From Roseovarius sp. (GTDB lineage: Bacteria; Pseudomonadota; Alphaproteobacteria; Rhodobacterales; Rhodobacteraceae), in assembly GCA_002720475.1 (NCBI GenBank), contig PBIL01000005.1:367925-431924 (forward strand): 64,000 nt of DNA, read 5' to 3'. Every line of letters begins with the position of its first letter. The stretch's first letter is position 1. The translations under genes were made by a program, and so were the position numbers. This document shows positions 57,587-64,000 of the stretch, in pieces. Below the pieces are notes generated by a model. That model saw only the letters and a program-made list of their open reading frames with translations, had not been told where the DNA came from and did not search any database.

Positions 57587-59431
57587 TCAGCCTTCGGCCG
57601 CCTCCAGCCGTTCCTGCGCCTCCAGCCAGAGCCGTTCGGCCAGCGCCAGCCCGTTCTCGATCTCGGCATATTTCTTCTGCCATTCGGTCAGGCCGTGGAT
57701 GTCGTCATAGATCGCGGGATCCGCCAGCTTGTCGGCCACCTTCTTCTCCATGACCTGAAGCTTTTCAATGCGTTCCTCGCATCTCTTCACGTCCTGCCGC
57801 AGCTTCTGGATCGCCTCGCGCGAGGGTTTCCCGGGTTTTTCCGGCTTTCGCGGCGCGGGTTTTCCGGCATCCTGCCCGCCCAGCAGCAGTGCGCGATAAT
57901 CCTCCAGGTCGCCCTCGAACGGGGCCACCCGCCCGTCATTGACCAGCCACAGCCGGTCCGCCACGAGGCTCAGCAGGTGCATGTCATGGCTGACCAGAAC
58001 GATCGCGCCCGAATAGGCCGTCAGCGCCTCGACCAGCGCCTCGCGGCTCTCGATGTCAAGGTGGTTGGTCGGCTCGTCGAGGATGAGCATATGCGGTGCC
58101 TCCACCGTGGCGAGCATCAGCGAAAGCCGCGCCTTCTGCCCGCCGGAGAGGTTTTTCACAAGGGTTTCCGCCTGTTCCGGCCCGATCCCGAAGCCCGCAA
58201 GGCGCGCGCGCAGCCGGGCGGGCGTCTCGGCCGGGCGCAGGCGGCGGATGTGGTCGAGCGGCGTTTCGTCGAGGTGCAACTCGTCCACCTGATGCTGCGC
58301 GAAATAGCCGACACGCAGCTTCGCCGCCTTGTGAACGCGCCCGTCGATGAGTTGAAGTTTGCCAGCCAGAAGTTTGGAAAGGGTTGATTTTCCCTCGCCG
58401 TTCCGGCCCAGGAGGGCGATCCGGTCATCCTGGTCGATCCGCAGATCGAGCCGGCTCAGCACCGGCTTGCCCTCATAGCCGACCGATGCCCCCTCGAGCC
58501 GCAGGATCGGCGGCGACAGTTCCTCGGGGGCCGGGAAGGTGAAGCGCCGCAGCGCCGCCTCCTGCGGGGCGGAGATGGGCTGCATCCGCGCCAGAGCCTT
58601 GAGCCGCGATTGTGCCTGCCGCGCCTTGTCCGCCTTGTAGCGGAAGCGATCCACATAGGATTGCAGATGCGCGCGCCGCGCCTCCTGCTTCCTGGCCTCC
58701 GATTGCGCGGCCGCCAGCCGGGCGGCGCGGGTTTCGACAAAACGGTCGTAACCGCCTTGATAAAGCGTGAGTTTCCGGTCCTCGAGGTGGAGGATGGAGC
58801 CGACCGCGCGGTTGAGCAGGCCACGATCGTGGCTGATGATCAGCACCGTGTGCGGGTAGCGCGCCAGATAGGTCTCGAGCCAGAGCGCGCCCTCGAGATC
58901 GAGATAGTTGGTGGGCTCGTCCAGAAGCAGCAGGTCGGGGGCGGAAAACAGCACGCCCGCCAGCGCCACCCGCATCCGCCAGCCGCCCGAGAAGGCCGAA
59001 CAGGGCATGGCCTGCTCGGCGTCGGTAAAGCCCAGCCCCTTGAGGATGGCCGAGGCGCGCGCCTCGGCCGACCAGGCGTCGATATCGGCCAGCCGAGTCT
59101 GGATCTCGGCGATCCGCGCTCCATCGGTCTCGACAGAGGATTTTTCAAGAAGATCAGAGCGTTCCGTGTCGAAGCTCAGAACGGTATCGAGAAGGGAAAC
59201 CTCGTTGCCCGGCACTTCCTGCGCCACCCCGCCGATCCGCGCGCGTGGCGGCAGGGTGATGCTGCCGCCCTCGGGCGCCAGCTCGCCCCGGATCAGGCGG
59301 AAGAGTGTTGTCTTGCCGGTGCCGTTGCGCCCGACGATCCCCACCTTGTGACCCTCGGGAATGGTGGCGGTGGCACCCTCGAACAGGCGCTTTCCGGCGA
59401 TGGCGTAGGTGATGTTCTCGATCCTCAGCAT
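57587..59431 (-). CDS. ABC-F family ATPase (YheS-like)
   Basis: A 614-residue soluble ABC-F protein with two ATPase domains. Walker A motifs are [12 protein letters not shown] (about residue 34) and [12 protein letters not shown]; signatures are [13 protein letters not shown] and [13 protein letters not shown]-terminal coiled coil ([17 protein letters not shown]) follows. ABC-F proteins act on ribosomes; this one is closer to YheS/Uup than to EttA, which is encoded separately at 4548. Confidence 0.92.
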   Translation of the reverse strand: MLRIENITYAIAGKRLFEGATATIPEGHKVGIVGRNGTGKTTLFRLIRGELAPEGGSITLPPRARIGGVAQEVPGNEVSLLDTVLSFDTERSDLLEKSSVETDGARIAEIQTRLADIDAWSAEARASAILKGLGFTDAEQAMPCSAFSGGWRMRVALAGVLFSAPDLLLLDEPTNYLDLEGALWLETYLARYPHTVLIISHDRGLLNRAVGSILHLEDRKLTLYQGGYDRFVETRAARLAAAQSEARKQEARRAHLQSYVDRFRYKADKARQAQSRLKALARMQPISAPQEAALRRFTFPAPEELSPPILRLEGASVGYEGKPVLSRLDLRIDQDDRIALLGRNGEGKSTLSKLLAGKLQLIDGRVHKAAKLRVGYFAQHQVDELHLDETPLDHIRRLRPAETPARLRARLAGFGIGPEQAETLVKNLSGGQKARLSLMLATVEAPHMLILDEPTNHLDIESREALVEALTAYSGAIVLVSHDMHLLSLVADRLWLVNDGRVAPFEGDLEDYRALLLGGQDAGKPAPRKPEKPGKPSREAIQKLRQDVKRCEERIEKLQVMEKKVADKLADPAIYDDIHGLTEWQKKYAEIENGLALAERLWLEAQERLEAAEG

Positions 59432-59563
59432 GGGCCGGGGATGCCGCAACGCGCGGCCCCCGTCAATCGCCGCTTTTCAAGGGCCAACCCCCATGCTATC
59501 GGAGCCGCGATCCGGTCGCGCGGGCGGGCCTCGCGCGGCGCAAACCCTGAAAAAGAGGCTGAA

Positions 59564-59986
59564 ATGGCTGTGGAACGCACGCTGAGCATCATCAAACCGG
59601 ACGCCACAAGGCGCAACCTCACTGGCAAGATCAACGCCAAGTTCGAGGAGGCCGGGCTGCGCATCATCGCGCAGAAGCGCATCCGGCTGACCAAGGCGCA
59701 GGCGGGCACCTTCTATGCCGTTCACGCGGCGCGCCCCTTCTATGACGAGCTGTGCGAGTTCATGGCCTCGGCCCCGGTGGTGGTGCAGGTGCTCGAGGGC
59801 GAGGATGCGATCGCCAAGAACCGCGAGGTGATGGGCGCGACCAATCCCGCCGATGCCGCGCCGGGCACGATCCGCGCCGAGTTTGCCGAGAGCGTGGGTG
59901 AAAATTCGGTCCACGGATCGGACGCGCCGGAGACCGCAGCGGTCGAGATCGCCTATTTCTTCTCGGGTCTCGAACTGGTCGGCTGA
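59564..59986 (+). CDS. ndk: nucleoside diphosphate kinase
   Basis: A 140-residue Ndk that makes NTPs from NDPs using [23 protein letters not shown] is the family start and [12 protein letters not shown] holds the phosphorylated histidine. The ATG at 59564 is taken although the frame is open upstream. A clear terminator follows. Confidence 0.96.
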   Translation: MAVERTLSIIKPDATRRNLTGKINAKFEEAGLRIIAQKRIRLTKAQAGTFYAVHAARPFYDELCEFMASAPVVVQVLEGEDAIAKNREVMGATNPADAAPGTIRAEFAESVGENSVHGSDAPETAAVEIAYFFSGLELVG

Positions 59987-60004
59987 GCTGCGGAACATGA
60001 AGCG

Positions 60005-60041
60005 AAAAGGCCGCAAACCGATGGTTTGGCGGCCTTTTTCT
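60005..60041. terminator. bidirectional terminator after ndk
   Basis: AAAAGGCCGC-AAACC-GAT-GGTTT-GGCGGCCTTTTT folds into a long stem with one unpaired base and ends in a T-run on the plus strand; an A-run on the other side gives a T-run (TTTTCGC) on the minus strand. It can serve both ndk and the small convergent frame at 60044-60157. Confidence 0.85.
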
Positions 60042-60043
60042 TC

Positions 60044-60157
60044 TCAGATACTCGCGTAATCGTGGAATCTATGCGTCTGGGACGGCGCTGGCGTGGGCCT
60101 GCTGTTGCCCGGTGACGGCGCGGGTTTGCCGCCCGTGTCGGCTGTAGCCTGTGTCAT
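60044..60157 (-). CDS. possible 37-residue small protein
   Basis: A short frame starting MTQATADTGGKPAPSPGNSR and ending HRFHDYASI. It has AGGAAGAGG at good spacing before the ATG, and its stop codon abuts the bidirectional terminator. It is rich in proline and polar residues with no membrane segment. It lies 127 nt downstream of nadK on the same strand. Existence rests on these signals only; I do not recognise a family. Confidence 0.4.
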   Translation of the reverse strand: MTQATADTGGKPAPSPGNSRPTPAPSQTHRFHDYASI

Positions 60158-60284
60158 CTGCCTCTTCCTTTCATGCCGGGTGCGGCCGCGCCGCCCCTGC
60201 CTTTTATTATGGGTCAGCGGAGCACGGCATTGCGTCCATATCCTGTTGGTATTGTGGCGGAAATGGGGCGCGTCCGGCGGTCCG

Positions 60285-61043
60285 TCAGGTGAACTGCTCG
60301 CGCAGGAGCCGCTCCTCGAGCCCGTGACCGGGATCGAAGAGGATGCGATGCGCGATGGCGGTCTCGGAGCGGATCTCGACCCAGAGCACGCTTTCGACCC
60401 AGCGGCTGTCGGCATCGGCCATGACCGGGCGCTTGTCGGGCTCGATCACGTCGAAGCGCACGGTGGCGCTCTTGGGCAGGAGCGCGCCGCGCCAGCGCCG
60501 GGGGCGAAAGGCCGCAACGGCCGTGAGCGCGAGCACGTCCGAGCCGATGGGCAGGATCGGGCCATGCGCCGAGTAGTTGTAGGCGGTGGAGCCTGCGGGC
60601 GTGGCGACAAGCGCGCCGTCGCAGATCAACTCCTCCAGCCGCAGCCGCCCGTTCACCGTGATCCGCAGCTTGGCCGCCTGCGGACCGGCGCGCAGGAGCG
60701 AGACCTCGTTGATCGCCAGCGCCTCGTGGATCGTGCCATCGCCCGCCTCGGCGCGCATGGCAAGCGGGTTGATCACCTCCTCCTCGGCACGGGCGAGGCG
60801 TTCGGGCAGTTCGGTCTCCGAATAGTCGTTCATCAGGAAGCCGACCGTGCCGCGGTTCATCCCGTAAACCGGCACGTCGAGCGCCTGCGTGCGGTGCAGC
60901 GTGGCGAGCATGAAGCCGTCGCCGCCGAGCGCCACGATCACCTCGGCCTCGGCCTCGGGGACGTTTCCATAGCGCGCCGCAAGGGCCGCGCGCGCGGTCT
61001 GTGCCGTGGGCACGTCGCTGGCGACAAAGGCGATCTTCTGCAT
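60285..61043 (-). CDS. nadK: NAD kinase
   Basis: A 252-residue kinase that phosphorylates NAD to NADP. The hallmark GGDG lies in [16 protein letters not shown] (about 41-44), with [14 protein letters not shown] and [18 protein letters not shown] further on. The ATG at 61043 ([10 protein letters not shown]) starts the conserved region. Divergent from glyA. Confidence 0.94.
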   Translation of the reverse strand: MQKIAFVASDVPTAQTARAALAARYGNVPEAEAEVIVALGGDGFMLATLHRTQALDVPVYGMNRGTVGFLMNDYSETELPERLARAEEEVINPLAMRAEAGDGTIHEALAINEVSLLRAGPQAAKLRITVNGRLRLEELICDGALVATPAGSTAYNYSAHGPILPIGSDVLALTAVAAFRPRRWRGALLPKSATVRFDVIEPDKRPVMADADSRWVESVLWVEIRSETAIAHRILFDPGHGLEERLLREQFT

Positions 61044-61207
61044 CCCTGGCTCTTTCCGGTCGCGTCTTGTCCAAGTCGAAGCACAATTCGCGCGCCAAGG
61101 CCAGAGATGCCGGTGGCGCGGGGACATGCGTCGCTTTCCAATCTTTCCATGATGGGGCGTTTGGGCTAGGTGCATCGCCAGACGCATCTTCTGGCGGAGG
61201 ACATGCC

Positions 61208-62515
61208 ATGCCCCATGACGGAAACCGGCCTGCGGCCGATCAAGGCTTCTTCACCGAGGCGCTCGCCACGCGCGACCCCGAGATCGCCCGCGCCATCGGG
61301 CTCGAGCTTGGCCGCCAGCGCGACGAGATCGAGCTTATCGCCTCGGAGAACATCGTCTCTGCGGCGGTGATGGAGGCGCAGGGCTCGGTCATGACCAACA
61401 AATATGCCGAGGGCTATCCGGGGCGGCGCTATTACGGCGGCTGCCAGTTCGTGGACATCGCCGAAAATCTCGCCATCGAGCGGGCCTGCGCGCTTTTCGG
61501 CTGCGGGTTCGCCAACGTCCAGCCGAATTCCGGCAGCCAGGCCAACCAGGGCGTGTTCATGGCGCTCTTGCAACCCGGCGACACGATCCTTGGCATGAGC
61601 CTTGACGCGGGCGGGCACCTGACGCATGGCGCGGCGCCCAACCAGTCGGGCAAGTGGTTCAACGCGGTGCAATACGGCGTGCGGCGCGAGGACAACCTGA
61701 TCGACTATGACCAGGTGCAGGCGCTGGCCAGCGAGCACAAGCCCCGGCTCATCATCGCCGGCGGCTCGGCCATCCCGCGGCGGATCGACTTTGCCCGGAT
61801 GCGCGAGATCGCAGACAGCGTGGGCGCGTATCTTCATGTGGACATGGCGCATTTCGCGGGGCTTGTCGCGGCGGGCGCGCATCCCAGCCCCTTCCCGCAC
61901 GCCCATGTCGCCACCACGACCACGCACAAGACCCTGCGCGGCCCGCGCGGCGGCATGATCCTGACCGATGACGAGGCGCTTGCGAAGAAGTTCAACTCGG
62001 CCATCTTCCCCGGCATCCAGGGCGGGCCGCTCATGCATGTGATCGCCGCCAAGGCGGTGGCCTTCGGCGAGGCGCTGCGCCCCGAGTTCAAGGACTATAT
62101 CAAGGCGGTCATCGCCAATGCGCAGGCGCTTTCGGACCAGCTCATCAAGGGCGGGCTCGACACCGTGACGCACGGCACCGACACGCATGTGGTGCTGGTC
62201 GATCTGCGGCCCAAGGGCGTCAAGGGCAACGCCACCGAGAAGGCTTTGGGACGCGCGCATATCACCTGCAACAAGAACGGCGTGCCCTTCGACCCCGAGA
62301 AGCCCACGGTGACGAGCGGCATCCGCCTTGGCAGCCCGGCGGGCACGACGCGCGGCTTCGGCGAGGCCGAGTTCCGCCAGATCGCGGACTGGATCATCGA
62401 GGTTGTCGATGGCCTTGCCGCCAATGGCGAGGAGGGCAACGGCGCGGTGGAGGAGAAGGTGCGCGCCGAGGTGGCCGCGCTCTGCGCGCGCTTCCCGCTC
62501 TATCCGGGGCTCTGA
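61208..62515 (+). CDS. glyA: serine hydroxymethyltransferase
   Basis: A 435-residue PLP enzyme that interconverts serine and glycine and feeds one-carbon units. Segments are [38 protein letters not shown] and the PLP lysine in [17 protein letters not shown]. Glycine is also the substrate for 5-aminolevulinate and thus bacteriochlorophyll in this group, a possible reason for its place beside the photosynthesis genes. A second ATG at 61203 is out of frame. Confidence 0.96.
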   Translation: MPHDGNRPAADQGFFTEALATRDPEIARAIGLELGRQRDEIELIASENIVSAAVMEAQGSVMTNKYAEGYPGRRYYGGCQFVDIAENLAIERACALFGCGFANVQPNSGSQANQGVFMALLQPGDTILGMSLDAGGHLTHGAAPNQSGKWFNAVQYGVRREDNLIDYDQVQALASEHKPRLIIAGGSAIPRRIDFARMREIADSVGAYLHVDMAHFAGLVAAGAHPSPFPHAHVATTTTHKTLRGPRGGMILTDDEALAKKFNSAIFPGIQGGPLMHVIAAKAVAFGEALRPEFKDYIKAVIANAQALSDQLIKGGLDTVTHGTDTHVVLVDLRPKGVKGNATEKALGRAHITCNKNGVPFDPEKPTVTSGIRLGSPAGTTRGFGEAEFRQIADWIIEVVDGLAANGEEGNGAVEEKVRAEVAALCARFPLYPGL

Positions 62516-62530
62516 GGGGGCGCGGGCGGA

Positions 62531-63439
62531 TCAGAACCGCCAGCGCGCCCGGCGCGGCACCCGCACCGCGAGCATCGGCTTGAGCAGGGGGGAGCGGAAG
62601 CGGTCGAGGTCGAGCGCCTCGTGAACGCCCACGCTCTCCTCCCCCTCGATCACCGTGCGCACCGCGGAGCGGCAGTAGAACGGCGCATCGAGCATCGGCT
62701 TGACCTGCCGGGGCGTGTGGCCCGGATCGGCGCGCGTCTCGCGCGCCACGGCCCAGAGGCTCCGGGCCATTCGTGCCTTGGGGGGCAGGGGGATCGTTTG
62801 GGCCCGCCCCTCCGCGTCGAAATGCATACCGAGCGCCAGGGTGCTGCCGTCGCGCCGCGTGGCGTCGTAGAAACAGGTGCTGCCGCCCGCGCGCGGAAAG
62901 CGGCCCCAGGTCCAGCGGCTGAAATCCGCCTCGAGCGCGCGGGTGCCGAAATTGGCGTCGAAATAGCCATGCCCGCGCCATTGCCAGCCCGGCGCTTCCA
63001 GATCGACCTCGATTTCGGAGGTGGGCGCGAAGGGCCGCCAGACATGCGCCCCGTCATCCGTCAGCGCCACCTCGACGCCGGTCAGGGCGGCCGGGGTGAG
63101 GGTCACGCGCCCGCGCACACGGCTCACGAGCGGCGGCGCGCCCCATTCCTCTATCTCGACGATGAGCCGCCCGTCCTGCCAGCGCATCGACGAAGGGCCC
63201 ACGGTCAGCCGGTCCGCGCTCTGGCGCAGTGCATCCGCGCCCCGGTCGGTCATGGTGAATCTCCCGCCGGGGCCATAGGTGGCGACGTTGATGCAGCAGT
63301 GATTGGCGGGGTTCGTGCGCCCCGACCAGGCATACCAGGGCGAGAAGACCGAGCCGATGAAGCCTATGATCGAGATCGCGCGGGCACCGTCCTCGCTGAT
63401 CCCGTCGAGATACCACCAGGCATAGCCGTCGGGCGGCAC
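62531..63439 (-). CDS. crtC: carotenoid 1,2-hydratase (hydroxyneurosporene synthase)
   Basis: A hydratase of spheroidene synthesis, about 302 residues from the GTG at 63439. Segments known from Rhodobacter CrtC are GFIGSVFSPWYAWSG, NHCCINVATYGPGGRFTMTD, GAHVWRPFAPTSEIEVDLEA, GHGYFDANFGTRALEADFSR and LDAPFYCRSAVRT. The start is uncertain: there is no ATG near, and the first in-frame GTG gives VPPDGYAWWYLDG, matching the N-terminus of homologues. It overlaps the end of crtD by 76 nt and converges on glyA. Confidence 0.92.
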   Translation of the reverse strand: MPPDGYAWWYLDGISEDGARAISIIGFIGSVFSPWYAWSGRTNPANHCCINVATYGPGGRFTMTDRGADALRQSADRLTVGPSSMRWQDGRLIVEIEEWGAPPLVSRVRGRVTLTPAALTGVEVALTDDGAHVWRPFAPTSEIEVDLEAPGWQWRGHGYFDANFGTRALEADFSRWTWGRFPRAGGSTCFYDATRRDGSTLALGMHFDAEGRAQTIPLPPKARMARSLWAVARETRADPGHTPRQVKPMLDAPFYCRSAVRTVIEGEESVGVHEALDLDRFRSPLLKPMLAVRVPRRARWRF

Positions 63440-64000
63440 GTCGATGTCGAAATTCGGTCGCGCATGATCGCCTCGGCCACGTGCCGACCGGAGAGCGCCG
63501 CCATCGGCACCCCCGCCCCCGGATGCGTTCCGCCCCCCGCCAGGTAGAGCCCCCGGATCCCCGTCCGCGCCTTCGGGCGGCGCAGCGCCGCCAGCGCCCC
63601 GTGCGGGCTCTGCCCGTAGAGCGCACCTTTCGAGGCCGGGAAGAGATCCGCGAATCCCGCCGGCGTGGTCAGCGCCGCCCGCGTCGGTTCGGGAGAGAAG
63701 GTCAGGCCGAAGCGGGCCAGCGTCTCGAAACATCTCGGATGGCATTGGTCGGTCTCCTCGGGGAGGGCGTGATCGGGGCGCGCGGGCGCATTGGCGATGA
63801 TCTCGAAGCGTTCCGGATCGGGCGGGACGGCCCCCATCCCGCGATCCATGGCGCAGACATAAAGGGTCGGATCGGGCATGGTTTTGCCGCGCATGAGGGC
63901 GGCGAATTCGGGGGCGGGATCGGCGCGGAAGAAGACGTTGTGATGGGCGAGGTCAGGGCCCTCGGCGCGCGCCGCAAAGGCCCAGACCTCGGCCGAGAGG
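63364..64000 (-). CDS. crtD: hydroxyneurosporene desaturase, 3' part (partial)
   Basis: The C-terminal 210 or so residues of a phytoene-desaturase-type oxidoreductase; the N-terminus lies beyond the window. FFRADPAPEFAALMRGK, LYVCAMDRGMG, FDLFPAS-like FADLFPASKGALYGQSPHG and the FAD-domain end GLYLAGGGTHPGAGVPMAAL fit CrtD. The short odd tail after IMRDR arises because the 3' end also encodes crtC, as in related bacteria. CrtD adds the 3,4 double bond in spheroidene synthesis. Confidence 0.9.
   Translation of the reverse strand, partial: LSAEVWAFAARAEGPDLAHHNVFFRADPAPEFAALMRGKTMPDPTLYVCAMDRGMGAVPPDPERFEIIANAPARPDHALPEETDQCHPRCFETLARFGLTFSPEPTRAALTTPAGFADLFPASKGALYGQSPHGALAALRRPKARTGIRGLYLAGGGTHPGAGVPMAALSGRHVAEAIMRDRISTSTCRPTAMPGGISTGSARTVPARSRS

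Noticed and set aside
61044..61207. Glycine riboswitch before glyA
   Set aside because: No paired glycine aptamer features were recognisable in this short divergent gap.

Overview
The window is high-GC DNA packed with genes on both strands. It looks like a chromosome piece from a phototrophic alphaproteobacterium of the Rhodobacteraceae (Rhodobacter/Roseobacter relatives). Three things point there: the lexA-comEC-gltX-gltA block with a GTTC-N7-GTTC SOS box, small conserved proteins of that family, and crtC plus the 3' part of crtD at the right edge. The two crt genes make spheroidene-type carotenoids and mark the border of a photosynthesis gene cluster that continues past the window. Assignments rest on reading translations and motifs by eye; no database search was run.

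Layout. 1-6.2 kb: a HisC-like aminotransferase, a crotonase, a Tat-exported PBP4-type peptidase, nadD and ettA. 6.2-7.9 kb: a low-GC islet with one XRE-ImmA fusion regulator that has its own promoter and operator-like dyad, then a double palindromic repeat and a stub of a CopG-type antitoxin. 8-20.2 kb: housekeeping genes (YmdB-like phosphodiesterase, yebC, AmiC-type amidase, PBP1A, prfB, tatABC, a DUF815 ATPase, and a ycjX-GNAT-ycjF operon). 20.3-25.9 kb: gltA, gltX, comEC, lexA. 26-30.5 kb: a 1257-residue RTX-type protein with a 363-residue internal duplication, then a decayed sensor kinase. 30.5-36.5 kb: a SulP transporter without a STAS domain and a TRAP operon of the 2-oxoacid/monocarboxylate kind. 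36.5-46.9 kb: tkt, a coiled-coil gene beside zapA, prfA-prmC, a DUF4167 protein, trmJ, ctaA and an M32 carboxypeptidase. 46.9-53.3 kb: a C4-dicarboxylate TRAP operon with its DctB/DctR two-component system. 53.4-64 kb: yqgE, a DsbD-alpha protein, ate, RDD, an aspartic protease, marC, an ABC-F protein, ndk, nadK, glyA, crtC and crtD.

How the genes work together. prfA, prfB and prmC form the release-factor set, PrmC methylating the GGQ glutamine of both factors. TatABC would export the two proteins here with twin-arginine signals (the PBP4-type peptidase and the first TRAP binding protein). Both TRAP operons share one layout: binding protein, a perfect intergenic hairpin, small permease, large permease.

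The most unusual points are a DctR-type activator that has lost the sigma-54 contact loop and the Walker A lysine yet faces two matched dyad sites upstream of dctP; the stepwise-deleted sensor kinase near the first TRAP system; the solitary XRE-ImmA islet; and the duplicated RTX protein with no secretion genes beside it. I did not find a clear, complete, undescribed multi-gene system.
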